64,000 bases of DNA from Lactarius indigo (GCA_025766275.1 JAFKAC010000003.1:682001-746000), one strand, 5' to 3'. Counted from the stretch's first letter, positions 1 to 11,188 are shown. The notes: generated by a model not told the origin, from the letters alone. Numbers and translations: made by a program.

Positions 1-534
1 TTCCCAAGCTGATTCGTCCAGTTGATACGTCTCCAATGCCTTAATAGTTGCTTCGAGAGGCATGGCTTCGTCGGACAAATGTAAGCTGGTGATAACTACG
101 GGTTGGAATTCTTCGTCTAGTGTGGCATCGCGCCAGTGGAATTTGGGCTCGAATGCCGTGAACCAGGGGTATCCCAGTATAACTTCGTCATTGCCTAAGT
201 CGGTAATAAGGAATCGGAGGTTCTGAGTTTTTCCTCTGGTTTTAACGGTAAGGTCGGTGAAAGATGTAATTTCTCCTCCTTGATTATGGGTTCCGTCCAC
301 GTTCCATATCTTGATGGAGCGTTCGGTGGGTAGCCAAGCTATCTTGAGCCGCTTCAGGAGGTTCGCGCTGATAAAATTGTCTGTTGCTCCTGAATCTACC
401 AAGACGTTTCGTTCGGCCGTCGCGTGTGCAGATTTGAAAAGTACTGGAATTCGCATAGATCGGAATCTGCTATTGTACACGCTAAGTTTAAGTGCTCTAG
501 CCCAGGCCGCCGGGTTCAAGCGTTCAGAAAATCC
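1..534 (-). CDS. Pol N-terminus with retropepsin-type protease (B1, partial)
   Basis: On the minus strand a frame -1 to gag is open from about 534 to the window edge with no stop. It begins with the segment after the gag overlap that is shared with family A (GFSERLNP), then carries the aspartic-protease signature LVDSGATDNFI (about 380-410) and the later protease strand motif LGYPW. Retropepsins cleave the Gag-Pol polyprotein and act as homodimers built on the DSGA/DTGA aspartate. RT, RNase H and integrase should follow to the left of the window. No start codon is expected, because this part is normally made by frameshifting from gag. The gag/pol phase is -1 here as in family A, but the canonical GGGAAAA heptamer is absent. 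Confidence 0.8.
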
Positions 535-2170
535 TTCTTTTGCCCGAAGAGTTTGTCCACCATAAGTTCTCGTACTTCGGGGGTTTGAGCGAATAGGGCC
601 GCTACCTGGGCGTCGGCTTGCTCCTCATTGGAGAGGGGGCGTGATGAGGTCATCGAAATGGTGGCGGTGGCAGGGTCGTTCATGCTCGCAACTTTGGCCG
701 TAGTTGTCGGTTTCTGGGGGCAAAACCTGGAGATATGCCCTTGTCCTCGGCATCTGAAACATCTTCCTTCTTTTTGAAGTTGTTTCTTCTTGTCGTCTGT
801 CATAGCTGCTCTTGCGCGAGTTCGGCTAACGTCCATCGCGTTTGGGTCCTTTGCTTTATTGAGGGCATTTAGCCACTGGTCGCGGGAGGCCCCTCCCTTC
901 TTGTCCGTCCTTCCTTTGGTGAGCCTGTCTTTAAGGAGGAGGTACTCCGCTTGTTGGAGTGTGACTGCTGTTTTCCAGTCATCCCAATCTACGGGGTGGT
1001 GGAATTTGATTGCGTTTATGACCAACGCATTCGGGAGGCCCTTTTGAAAGATTTCTAGGGTGGTGGCCTCGTCCTTGTTATACCCCGCCTTGTTAGCCAA
1101 ATTAGCGAACTTGGCTATGTAGGTGTCAATGTCTTCTTTATCCATCCGTAGGTTCTGGATGGCATGGCGGGCCTTCTGTTGTTGTGTAGTATCGGTGTAC
1201 GCTTGAATAAAGCGTGTTTCGATTGTGTTCCATAGGTTCTCGGCATTCATGGCTACGCCTCCTGCTAACTGGTCGGCCAACCATTGTATTTGTTCCTCTA
1301 CCCAGTCATCGACGAGCGGTCCTCGGATGTAGGACAAGAGCGTCATAGCTCGCGAATATGGAAGGGTCAATTGTTGGACATGTGGGTTCATTCCTCGATA
1401 GAGGGCGAATGCGTTGAGGAAGGCTCGGCTAGCTTTCCCGATCTCCTGTGAATTCTGGTGGGGGGTTTCCTCCGAGTCGTCCGTTTGGTTGGGGAGGTCC
1501 TCCAGCTGCTGGGCCAGCGGCTGCTCCGCCTCCAGGCGCACCTGCCTCCTGCCTCCAGGCGCACCGCCTCCACCTCCAGGCGCACCACCTCCACCTCCAG
1601 GCGTACCGCCTCCATGATGGCCTTCCTGTGCTTCCCGTAGTGCCTCCTCCGCTTGTCGACATACTTCCTCCCACAGGATGTCCTCCACTACTTGCAGGAT
1701 TCGCTGTCGAGGAGCCTGCGGTTGGTTGCGAGGAGGTGAGGGTGGTGGAGAGTTGGGTGGCGGACATGTTGGCATACGATGCGAAGTCGACGGGTCGTTG
1801 GATGGTTGGCGTGAGGGTAGGATTGTCTAAATCAGGTTCGGAGGATGGTTCTTCGACGTCTGAGTCCTGCGTTGATGGCACTGATTTGTCCCTTTCCTGG
1901 TCCTAGTCCAAGGTGTGCGGGGACAGGTTTATATGAATACCAAGAGTGTTTCGTGTCAGAATAGGCGACGTAGGCCCAAATGTGCTGGTCTTCGATGTAT
2001 TCGATGGGTTCGTATGTGAGTTTATCGGGGTCGTAGACGTAGTACCCTTCGTCGTGTGGGGTGTTCCTCCAGAGAGCGGTCCCCTTGATAGATGGTCTTA
2101 GGTCGTCGTGGGTGCGTCGCTCCAGGTACTCTTTGACAAACTGGGTTCGGCTGCGGCTAGTGAGAGCCAC
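516..2170 (-). pseudogene. Gag polyprotein of B1, broken by frame changes
   Basis: Gag forms the virus-like particle and binds RNA. Three pieces in different frames make it up. The N-terminal piece (2170-1832, opening at GTG) aligns in layout with the family-A Gag N-terminus. A short acidic middle piece lies near 1881-1800. The long C-terminal piece (1775-516) holds a Gly/Pro-rich linker, the helical Gag core (about 1450-850) and a zinc knuckle of the form C-x2-C-x4-H-x4-C (CFRCRGQGHISRFC, about 730-770). At least two indels therefore separate the N-terminus from the core, unless an unusual expression mode is used. The stop at 516-518 overlaps the pol frame. The linker is low-complexity (GGGGGAPGG repeats), where slippage indels are likely. 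Confidence 0.7.
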
Positions 2171-2177
2171 GGTGGGG

Positions 2178-2188
2178 AGACTAGACTT
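2178..2188 (-). promoter_or_regulatory. Primer-binding site of B1 (self-primer type)
   Basis: Two bases inside the 5' LTR, the element strand reads AAGTCTAGTCT. This is the exact 11-base complement of AGACTAGACTT in the same LTR, which lies about 33 bases after the TATTTAAG box and is the expected 5' end of the transcript. No TGG (the complement of a tRNA CCA end) follows the LTR. Confidence 0.7.
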
Positions 2189-2190
2189 AA

Positions 2191-2731
2191 TGTAACGCCA
2201 CTACAGGGGCGTTAAGTGCAACCTGCACTAAGTCAGTCGATCTGTCGGTAGTCAAAGCTCACAGGCTTGACTTCAGTAGTAATGGTGCACAAGAGTCACA
2301 AGGACGTTCGCCACTTGGACTGTAGAGGAAGGCTAAGACGCGAAGGCCTAGCGAAGACAAGGATCGGGGGGTTCGCGAGACTGCGAGTAGACGAGTGTAG
2401 TATTACACAAGAAGTCTAGTCTACCGTACAAGCTAGGTAGCACTAGGCTTAAATACGTCGGGTCTACAGAGTGGGCGTAGGGTCAATCCCTATCGGAGAA
2501 CAAAGGTAAGGCATAAATGGGAACAAAGGGAGAATCACGCGGGTCCGTGCGTGAGTGAGAAATGAATGGAAACTAGCACATGTCGAGCCCTATCGAAAGA
2601 TAACAACGATAAGCGGGGCGCGTGATAGGAACCGGGTAATCGTAAAGTCCGCGTAATCATACAGGGCTCGTAATATGGGTGATAAGGAATAAGTGGAAGT
2701 AAGAAAAGAATGAGTCCGGAAAATCGTAACA
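2191..2731 (-). repeat. 5' LTR of B1 (541 bp)
   Basis: On the plus strand it starts TGTAACGCC and ends TCGTAACA. It is homologous to the B2 LTR at 36556-37143 read on the other strand. It contains the TATTTAAG box, the predicted start AGACTAGACTT and an imperfect dyad around that start. No ATG occurs on the element strand between the predicted start and gag. Confidence 0.85.
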
Positions 2732-3166
2732 CAGCGTCAGCTCGACTTGAGCTCGATAGAGGCGACTATAACTCAGCTAATCACGCCGAAGGCGTATGGC
2801 GCGAAGGCAATATTAGATGCTCGAAGGCACTAAGGTGTTGACACTTGAGCCCGACAGGTACACGAATAGAGGAGAGAGAACAAGACAAGAAGTGACGATT
2901 GAAGAAGACCAAGATGGCGTATCTTGGTCTTCGCAGCTACCCTTAAATACAAGAAGAGCAGGCTTTCAAGCGCTGCTATGAGTCACCGTAATATAGCGTC
3001 CAACGTATCGCGTAAGTACCACTATCCTAATACTACTACTACCTGTACTAGGATCAAGTCATCTCCAAACACCTAACTCCTTTGTAAACCCCGAGTCCGT
3101 GACTAATCTACCTTACCGCCGTAGTCACAACCGGTACAGTAAGGGTCCGATACATGAAACGTAACA
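2732..3166 (-). repeat. 3' LTR of A1, missing its first 13 bases
   Basis: It reads the same by eye as 9914-10348. The junction with B1 at 2731/2732 is the B1 insertion point. On the plus strand it ends ACGTAACA and is followed by the polypurine tract of A1. Confidence 0.85.
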
Positions 3167-3179
3167 TCACCCCCTTCTC
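3167..3179 (-). promoter_or_regulatory. Polypurine tract of A1
   Basis: The minus strand reads a purine run ending GGGGGTGA directly before the 3' LTR. The same GGGGGTGA-LTR junction occurs in A2, A3 and C. Such a tract is the usual plus-strand DNA primer. Confidence 0.7.
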
Positions 3180-3197
3180 TAGCGTGAGGCCCCAGAC

Positions 3198-6100
3198 TCA
3201 CTGAAAGTCACGAGCTATCCACTCGCGCTGTTCGTCCTCAATGCATCGGAATACGTCCGCGCGCTCCAGGCGGTACACGCAGTCCATCTTGTCTTCGCGG
3301 GCGACAAGGACCATCCCACGAAGCTGGCGAATGCGCGCCTGCAGGCGTGATTCTTCGTGGGCCGCGGCGCGGTAGCGCGTTACCTCCGCAACCAGGGACT
3401 CATCCCCTATGCGGTTGAGTGCGCGGTTGGTGAGCTTGTCGGCGGCGAGGATGACGAGATCCTCGTGGGCAATGAAGGCGTGATTCACAGCCGAGAGTCG
3501 TGGGGTGGCGTAGAGTGGTTTGCTGTAGAGGTAGGGGGATCCTGGGATTACTCCCAGGACAAAAGGGTTTGCACCTCCAACAATCTGTATGTGACTCGCC
3601 TGTAGCTCTACTCCGTCTGGCCCGGTGATGGGGAAGTGAATGTGATGGGGCTGTCGATTCGCCCGGAACCCTTCAGGCGCGAGGACCTGCGCCGGGTCGT
3701 CGTCTCGCGTAATGGGGGTGTGTAATGCGACGCCGGGCAGTCGCACACGTCCTCAAGACATGGGGGTTCTGTCGGTGTGCAAGAGCCACGGGGTGACTCC
3801 GGGATCAGCAGAGTCGCAGTTCATTCGAAGGAGGGGGTGGCTGACCGGGTAGTAATCTCCGTCGTCATGGTCAGCTTGGTCCGGCATCGCTGCCTGCGCT
3901 GCCGCAACTCGCTCAATCTCTCCTGCGCCAACCTCAACTGTTCTCTGGCCCAGTCCTGAGCCGTCCTCCGCCAAGCCTCCTCCGCCTCCCTCTCCGCTTG
4001 GTCCTTCGTTAGATCGATTGGCTGGGAAAACTCCCCTAATACCGATAAGAGCGTTGTCTGGGGGGATGATCGCAATGGGTTCATGGGCCCCGCTGTCGTC
4101 TCGGAAGATGTGAGGGATGGCAGGCTGCTCATCGCTGGGAACCTCTGTAAGATGCCAGCCCATTCTTGAGTGGTGATATGCCCCATTCGCATGTTTGCAG
4201 GTGTGTACGGAGTGAGCTGGACCGCTGGAACCACGGTTTCTTCGTCGTCTTGGATGATGGCGGCGGCATCTTGCACGACTTGGTCGAGGAGGATCGCCGT
4301 GGTGACATGTCTGAGGGGAGAAGTGGGCATGAAAGTAGAGGAGGATCGAAGATAGGAGTGATACTCTCCCCTGCTTTCGTCTGGCTGGCTTTTAAGGTGT
4401 CTTGCGGCTGTTCGGCCCGCCAGGTACGCCTCTATTGCTTCCGGGGCGAACACATCGTCCTTATCGACCCACTGATTCTCCGAGTCAGGGTATCCGTTCC
4501 ATTTGATGAGGTACTGGAGCTTTTTGCGGCGGCCGAAATGCCGCGCATCTAGAACAGCCTCGACTTCATATTCCTCCTCCCCTTCCACAAGATCCGGCAG
4601 TGGTCGGGGGAAGTTTTCGCCATGTATGGTTGTACTTTTGTATGGCGTGAGGAGGTCTGTGTGAAATACCGGATGGATGCTCCACTGCGTGGGAAGTTCG
4701 AGACGATAGTTGTATGGGGACATCACCTGGACTACTTTGAAAGGGCCGTGGCGTCGCGCCGCAAGTTTCGCCGTGGGTTGATTGGTTCGAAGGTGTTTTC
4801 CTTCTAACCATACTTGGTCACCTATTTGATACTTGGGTGTGCTTCGGTGTTTCACCCAGCTGTCTTGGGCCTTTTTGATCAGGGTCTGGGCTAACTGTCA
4901 CGCTTCTTTGAGTTGTGTGAGTCTAGTGATAACGCGGGGAATGGGAGATGGCTTATCCGCCCAATCTGCTGTCGGATCGTAACCCATAAGCAGCATAAAG
5001 GGAGATTGTTTCGTGTGTTCGTGGGGCCAGTTGTTGTGAGCGAATTCTGCTATCAGAAGATACGCCGCCCAGTTATCTTGACGCTCGTTGGCCCAGAACC
5101 GCAGGTATTGTTCCAGCCATTGGTTTGTCCGTTCAGATTGCCCATCCATTCGGGGGTGGTACGCCGTGGAGACGTTCTGCTTGATGCCCAAGATTCGACA
5201 GACCTCTTGGGTGAATTTTGATGTGAATCGGGGGTCGCAGTCACTGATGATTTTACGCGGTAGTCCGAACCGTTTGAACACGTGAAGGACGTACAGGGTG
5301 GCCGTTTCTTCTGCCGTGATCTCCTTGTTGCATGGGATAAATATCGATGCCTTACTACAGTCATGATCTGTGACGGTGAGAATACTGTCATAGGATTGGG
5401 ATATCGGTAATTTAGTAATAAAGTCCAACGCGATGGTGTGGAAAGGAGGGGCGTCCGTTATCGCCGTAATGGGGTGTAACGGCGCGCGCGTTGGTCTTGT
5501 GTTGACTTTGTTTCGTTGGCAATCAGCACATCCTGTGATGTACTCGTACACATCTCGACGGATTCTCGGCCACCAGTAATGCCTTTCCACGAGTCGTTGG
5601 GTCCTGCTGATACCCGGGTGTCCATGGACAGGGAGGTCATGGTGATCGTGTATTATTGCCCTATATGTGGTCAGGGGTCCGGTAACCACCAGTTGCCCAT
5701 CCTTATACCACTCTCCGTCTATTTTCTTTAGCTGGTGGGCGTCAACCCACACCAGGACGATTTTTGGGTCTTGCCATCGTCTCGGTGTTTGCAGCAACGG
5801 GTGTATTTCCAGGGCGTGGGCGACGTTAGTAGCTCGCACGAACACTTCGGGAGGTAGGACCACCACACCTTGGTTGTCCCCTTCTCCTTGGTCATAGTCC
5901 GGCCGTCTGGACAAGGCGTCTGCTCTGCCGTTGTGTTTCCCTTTGATGTGGTGAATCTCGAAATCGTATTCCATTAGCTCCAGTACTTCTCGAGCGACTC
6001 GTCAGCTGATCTTTTGTGGGGTCTTCCAGTACTGGAGGTTGAGGTGATCTGAGAATATCTTGATTTTGTGTGGGGATCCTGCAAGTAGGGGCCTCCAATG

Positions 6101-7917
6101 TCTAAGGGCTTTGACGATGGCTAGAAGCTCTAGATCGTAGATGTCATAGTTTCGTTCCGCTTCGTTCAGTGTAGCCGAGTAGTATCCTATTGGGTGCTTG
6201 CGACCGTCATTTTTCTTTTGTAGAAGTACGGCACCTACTGCGAATCCCAACGCATCGACCTCTAACTCGAACTGATCTTGCAAGTTAGGGTGTGCCAGTA
6301 CCGGTTCCTTGGTGACAAGGCGTTTGAGGGTTTTAAATGCGCGGTCTTCGTCTTCTGTCCATTTCCACTCCGTGTCCTTTCTCGTTAGTCGGTTCAGTGG
6401 TCGTGTGTGGGTTGCGAAACCGCGGATGAACAGGCGGTAAAAGTTGCAGAAGCCTAAGAAAGAACGTACGTCCCTGACTTTGGTTGGCGTTGGCCAGTCC
6501 TGGATGCCGCGAACTTTTACCGGGTCCATGCGTGTCACCCCCCTCTCAAGGATTACCCCCAGGTAATCCATCCGCGGTTGATGAAAGAGGCACTTCTCGA
6601 GCTTGAAGTAGAGGTCGTGGTCTTGGGCGACACGGAGGACGTCAGTCACAGCGGCAATGTGGTCGGCCAGGGTAGAGCCCTCCCGCGTGGCGATCCCGAT
6701 GTCGTCCATGTAAACGCGGATGACGGTACCCCGTAGTTCGTGCTTGGCAATGGTGTCACGGTAAATGTGGTTCATCATTGTTTGGAAGGTGGCTGGTGAA
6801 TTAGTGAGGCCAAAGAACATAACGGTTGGTTCAAAAAGACCGAATTTAGTCTTGAAGGCCGCCTTTTCCTGATCGCCGTCCCGTATACGGACGTTGTTAT
6901 ACCCCCATCGAATGTTGAGCTTTGTGTAGATGTGGGCATTACTGAGGTCGTAGATAAGATCTTGAATAAGGGGGAGTGGGTATTGGTTGCGGACGGTGTG
7001 TGAGTTGATCACCCGGTAGTCCTGCACAGGGCGTAGCTTTCCATCTTTCTTTTTAACGAAGAAGAATGATGACGCGTACGGGGAGATGGAGGGTCGCAGA
7101 TAACCCTGTTGGAGTTTCTCGTCTAGGAACCCCTTAAGCTTCCCTTCTTCTTCTTGCATTAGCGGGTATATCTTGCAGTCGATGGCGGGGGGAGCACCTG
7201 GCTTGAAGTCTATGGCGTGGTCCCAAGGTCTAGCCGGAGGGAATCGCTGAGATGCTTCTTCACTAAAAAGCCTTTCAAAGGCTTTGTATTCTGCCGGCAG
7301 TTTCACGGGGTTGTCTCCCTCCCTGGCACGAATAGCCAACTCTGTAGACGTAGTTGCCCGCAAATACGTATCTTCTTCGTCCATCTCGAGGACAATTGCC
7401 TCTTTTTCGTCGTCAGTGAGCGCTGCTGCAATGATGGTATGACGGTTTGGACTCTCCTGTGTACTGATCACGACTGGCATGACTTCTTCATGTATTACCG
7501 CGTCTCTCCAATTAATGGTTGGTTCGTAGGTTGCCAACCAGGGATATCCTAGAACGATGTCTTCACCTCCAAGGTCGGTTATGAGGAAGCGCATGGTTCT
7601 GTGGTATCCTTTAGCGTATACATCTAGGTCGGTGAAGTGGGTGATAGACCCAGCTTTATTTTCCGTGTTATCTATATTCCAAATTTTTCGTGGTTGTGGC
7701 AGGAGTTGGAGTCTGATCCCTAGCTTCTTGATGAAGTTCGGGTGTATAAAATTGTCGGTTGCTCCTGAGTCAACCAACGCTCTGATGTCGGCCATTCGGT
7801 AATTCGTGCGAATCGAGACTGGAATTCAAAGAGAACGAAAGCGTGTCATGATTACAGAATTACAATTTAAAGCCCTCACCCAGGCCGATGGGTTCAGGCA
7901 CTCCGAAAACCCTCTTT
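3198..7917 (-). pseudogene. Pol of A1: protease, RT, RNase H, integrase, chromodomain, tail
   Basis: Domains in order on the minus strand: protease with LVDSGATDNFI (about 7770-7740), RT with YMDDIG (about 6705), RNase H ending near 6000, integrase with a HHCC zinc region (about 5650-5500) and DD35E core (5400-5130), the GPF module, chromodomain (about 4600-4450) and the long C-terminal tail to 3198. It is broken by TGA codons at 7826-7828, 6002-6004, 4898-4900 and 3753-3755, each at an arginine of the intact A3 protein, and by one frameshift near 4150. After that frameshift the pol frame is the one reading FRDDSGAHEP, while the previous frame continues into the conserved overlapping helix. 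Expression would need a -1 shift at 7915-7921. As it stands it is not functional. Confidence 0.85.
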
Positions 7918-9882
7918 TCCCCATAAGTCCTGCAATATCAGGTCTTTTACGTCATCTGGGGCATTGGCTACTCCCGTGAGCCACTCCTTGGCTCGCTCCT
8001 CCGCCGTTTTGCTGGTTGAGGCGGCTTGTATTTGAGTGGGCGGTGTTTCTTGCGCATAATAGTCGGTCTCTGTCATTCGGACGGTAGAAGGCCCGGGTTC
8101 TTGTGGTCGCCATTGTCGCGGCTGTCGCGGATGGGGACAATTACGTGAGAGATGGCCTGGTGCGTTACAATTATAGCACAAGACTGTCCTTAGATCTCGC
8201 CGCATCCCTCCCCTTCCGCGTCCTCTGGCTCCTGGACCCCCTCTTGGCGGGAACGGAGGTAAATTGGTGTATGGCGGTTTACCATAGTCGATCTCTTCTG
8301 ATCCAGCCAGTCTTGCCCTAGTCCGATCCGCGGAGGTATCCATTGCCCAGGGGTTAGTGAGGTTCTGTGGAACGCTCCAGTTGGCATTACCCGTCTTCTT
8401 CGGTTTGTTGTCCTTGTACTCGTCCACCCTGGCTCTGATGTGGATGTAATTGCGTTGCCGGCGGAGTGTTGCCCGCTTCCATTTGTCGAAGGTTTCCGGT
8501 TCGTCCAGATCGTAAGTTTTCTTGTATAACTTTTTCGGAAGCCCTTTTGTGAATAAGTCGATGGTTTGTGGATCATTGAGGCGATAGCCCGCTTTTCTTG
8601 CCACTTCCTCAAACTCATTGACGTATTTGTCGATATCTCCATCGATCATTTTGAGGCCTTTCCTTAGCAGGGCTTGAGCCTGTTCCTGTTCAAGGGTGTT
8701 GACGAACCTTTGGTTAAACCCTTCTGCTACTGCGTTCCATAAATCTCGCGTGTATTGGTCTATTCCTCGTTGTATTTGTCGGTTGAGCCACTTGAGGTAC
8801 GAGAGTACCCATTCGCTGACGGATACCCCCTTGATGTAGGAGAGGAAGAGTAGGCATCGTCGATAGTTGTTGCACATGACGGGGGTGTCGAGATTCATGC
8901 CCCAGTACACATGCCATTGCGTGAGGAATGAGTCTACCTTGGTGCAGTCTCCATCAAAAATAGTGGGGGGTTCACCTGTGAGTTTCTCGTGTCCGTGTAC
9001 GCCTCCTCCCCCTCCGGCTGGTGGATTTCCTCCTCCGTCACCTCCTCCTCCCGGGGGTCCTCCGTGTGGGAGGTCAGGTGGGTTTCCTCCGCCTCCCGGT
9101 CGTCGCGGAAAGTCTCCTCCTGGGGGTCCTCCCCATCCTGGTGGGGGGTCGAGCGACATCCCTCGTCGTGGTCCTTCTCCCGATGGGGGATCGCCTTGAT
9201 CCGGCCCGATGGCACGAAATATCGCCACATCGTCCGCGGTCATTCGATGTCCTGTCTCAGGGTTGATAGGCATGAGGTTCTGCTGGGATTCTTGTCTGAT
9301 TGCTTCGGCTGCTTCTCACGCCGCCTGTTCTCGAACGGTCATAACTTCTTCTGCCGTCATTGTTGTAGTTGCCATTTCTGCAGCAGGCGATTGTACGTGG
9401 ATTACTTCTGGTTGTTCGGAGATGTGTAAAGACTCAGCTCTCTGGATGGTGTACTGCTCAATGGGTCCGACGCTTGCCGGCCGATCTTCTATACTTTGTT
9501 CTTCTTCTTCGGTTTCTTCACTTACTGCTTCTCCAGTCGAATGTTCTCTTAGTTGGCCGTCAATGGGTCCCCAATCTGCGCGTGAATTGAGTTCTCGTGC
9601 ATCGATGTCGCACTGATACTGTCTTCCTGCTGGTCTGACAACGTCCCAGCGATGATCTATCAGATTCCACGTAACTTCCACCCAGCACAGGTGATCAAAA
9701 TTGAACTCAACAGGTCGGAACCTTGTAGGTCCGTTGAACTCCACGAAATATCCGGTTTCGTCCCCTCGTTCTCTCCAACGGGCTGCTCCTAGGAATCTGG
9801 TCGGTACGTTGCGATCTCCTCTTCGTTCTAAGTAGTAAGGACGGAAGTTCGTCCACTGATCGTGTGTATTGACCATCGCCAC
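7894..9882 (-). pseudogene. Gag of A1
   Basis: A 662-residue frame opens at GTG (9880-9882), with an in-frame ATG two codons later. It contains an N-terminal domain shared by all families here (motif FVEFNGP...VEFNFDHLCW), an acidic linker, a second start-like ATGGC site, a Gly/Pro-rich stretch (about 9200-9010), the helical Gag core (8960-8450) and a zinc knuckle CYNCNAPGHLSRNC (C-x2-C-x4-H-x4-C, about 8180-8140). One TGA interrupts it at 9316-9318. It ends at a TGA at 7894-7896, 19 bases after the frameshift heptamer. Gag builds the particle and packages RNA. Apart from the one stop the reading frame is whole. Confidence 0.85.
7915..7921 (-). promoter_or_regulatory. -1 frameshift heptamer G GGA AAA (A1)
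   Basis: In the gag frame the codons are TGG GGA AAA GAG. The heptamer GGGAAAA fits the X XXY YYZ rule and leads into the pol frame. It is kept at the same place in A0, A2 and A3. Confidence 0.65.
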
Positions 9883-9887
9883 GATGA

Positions 9888-9898
9888 ATCTTGGTCTT
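9888..9898 (-). promoter_or_regulatory. Primer-binding site of A1 (self-primer type)
   Basis: The minus strand reads AAGACCAAGAT two bases inside the LTR. It is the exact complement of ATCTTGGTCTT in the LTR, 34 bases after the start of the TATTTAAG box. Confidence 0.7.
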
Positions 9899-9900
9899 AA

Positions 9901-10348
9901 TGTAACACCGTCACAGCGTCAGCTCGACTTGAGCTCGATAGAGGCGACTATAACTCAGCTAATCACGCCGAAGGCGTATGGCGCGAAGGCAATATTAGAT
10001 GCTCGAAGGCACTAAGGTGTTGACACTTGAGCCCGACAGGTACACGAATAGAGGAGAGAGAACAAGACAAGAAGTGACGATTGAAGAAGACCAAGATGGC
10101 GTATCTTGGTCTTCGCAGCTACCCTTAAATACAAGAAGAGCAGGCTTTCAAGCGCTGCTATGAGTCACCGTAATATAGCGTCCAACGTATCGCGTAAGTA
10201 CCACTATCCTAATACTACTACTACCTGTACTAGGATCAAGTCATCTCCAAACACCTAACTCCTTTGTAAACCCCGAGTCCGTGACTAATCTACCTTACCG
10301 CCGTAGTCACAACCGGTACAGTAAGGGTCCGATACATGAAACGTAACA
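9901..10348 (-). repeat. 5' LTR of A1 (448 bp)
   Basis: On the plus strand it starts TGTAACACCG and ends ACGTAACA. It contains TATTTAAG, the 12-bp inverted repeat GAAGACCAAGAT / ATCTTGGTCTTC around the predicted start, and no ATG between that start and gag. Confidence 0.85.
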
Positions 10349-11176
10349 CCAGGAGAGCTTGAACGCTCGTCGTTGCGCGGGAAAACTCCGCAAACACCGA
10401 TGAGGTCATCACTTGGGGGGATGGCAGTGACGGGCTCTCGCTCACCAGTGTCGTTTTGGAACACGTGGACGATTGCGTGTTCGTTGTCAGGGTATTGAGC
10501 GGGATCTGGGAACCAAGTGACGATGTGTGCCCATTCTTGCATGGTGATGGGGCCCTCGGACTGGGCAACTGGTGTTGTGGGCATGAGTTGTGTGTTGGGA
10601 ATTTCGGTGTTGTTGTTCTCTGCCAATATGGTGTGGGCGTCTTCGGCAAGGGAGTCGAGGAGGATCGCTTGGGTGACATGTCGCAGGGGGGATGTAGGCA
10701 TAGAAGTAGAAGTGGGTGAGGATGTAATGGTGCGAAGGAAGAGGGGATGACTTTCTCTGACCGTCGTACCCTCTCTTTTAACTTGTTGACCGTGTGTTTG
10801 CGTTTCCTGATATAGTCGAAGTGCTTCTGGTGCAAACATGTCATCCTTGTTGACCCACTGATTCTCCAAGTCTGGGTAGCCCTTCCACTTGATGAGGTAT
10901 TGAAGGTGTTTTCCTCTGCCAAAGTGCCGAGTGTCCAGAATTGCCTCGACCTTGTACTCTTCTTCTCCATCGATTAACTCCGGTGGTGGCTGTGTGAAGT
11001 TCTCCCCATGTAAGGAAGTTTGTTTGTATGGGGTGAGAAGATCGATGTGAAACACTGGATGTATGCTCCACTGTGTGGGAAGCTCCAATCAATAATTGTA
11101 GGGGGACATCACCTGGGTCACTCGAAAAGGTCCGTGGCATTGTGCCGTCAATTTTGCTGTTGGTTGATTGGTTCTT
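10349..11176 (-). pseudogene. A0 pol fragment: GPF module, chromodomain and part of the tail
   Basis: Minus-strand coding DNA homologous to A3 residues from the PTAKLAARRHGPF region through the chromodomain (LQYLIKWKGYPD, about 10910-10880) to the tail motif GVFPRNDERSS, where A1 is inserted at 10348/10349. One TGA lies just before the ELPTQWS motif (about 11090), where A3 has arginine. The right end stops in the codons for N-Q-P at the LINE insertion site. The same protein continues at 26722 on the far side of the LINE, so this is one gene cut in two. The remaining tail and 3' LTR of A0 lie outside the window to the left. Confidence 0.85.
11162..11176. repeat. LINE target-site duplication, left copy
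   Basis: GGTTGATTGGTTCTT, repeated exactly at 26722-26736. The last two T are shared with the poly(A)/poly(T) run, so the duplication is 13 to 15 bp. Confidence 0.85.
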
Positions 11177-11188
11177 TTTTTTTTTTTT
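11175..11188 (-). other. Poly(A) tail of the LINE
   Basis: Fourteen T on the plus strand are an A run at the 3' end of the minus-strand LINE. The 3' UTR lies between this and the end of ORF2 (11189-11558), and no other feature was seen in it. Confidence 0.85.

Larger units (their letters stand above)
1..2731 (-). mobile_element. Family B Ty3/gypsy element B1, cut by the left window edge
   Basis: This chromovirus-type LTR retrotransposon reads right to left: 5' LTR (2191-2731), primer-binding site (2178-2188), gag (516-2170) and the start of pol (1-534). The rest of pol and the 3' LTR lie outside the window. Its LTR ends in TG...CA and is followed directly by CAGCG and family-A LTR sequence, so B1 inserted inside the 3' LTR of element A1. 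The intact A1 LTR at 9901 shows CAGCG at the matching place, 13 bases from its start, which supports a 5-bp TSD CAGCG. Family B is distinct from A and C in LTR, Gag and primer sequence. B2 (32404-37143) is a second copy on the opposite strand. Confidence 0.85.
2732..10348 (-). mobile_element. Family A Ty3/gypsy element A1, inserted in A0
   Basis: The element reads right to left: 5' LTR 9901-10348, gag, pol, polypurine tract, and 3' LTR 2732-3166 whose first 13 bases were separated by B1. Immediately right of the 5' LTR (10349 on) the sequence is pol-tail coding DNA of another family-A element (A0), so A1 landed in A0. Its left flank is outside the window and no TSD can be read. The two LTRs look identical over the 435 shared bases, although the coding region has five TGA codons and a frameshift. 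A1 is a different subfamily from A2/A3: its LTR is 448 bp against 500-524, and its proteins differ visibly. Confidence 0.85.

Noticed and set aside
1414..1906. Several overlapping plus-strand frames with Pro/Leu-rich or Gly-rich products
   Set aside because: They are antisense to the Gly/Pro-rich linker of the B1 Gag; the same happens opposite the Gag linkers of A1, A2, A3 and C.
3753..7828. TGA read as arginine (recoding) rather than stop
   Set aside because: The TGA positions differ between copies and intact copies have arginine codons there; this is mutation, not a conserved recoding.
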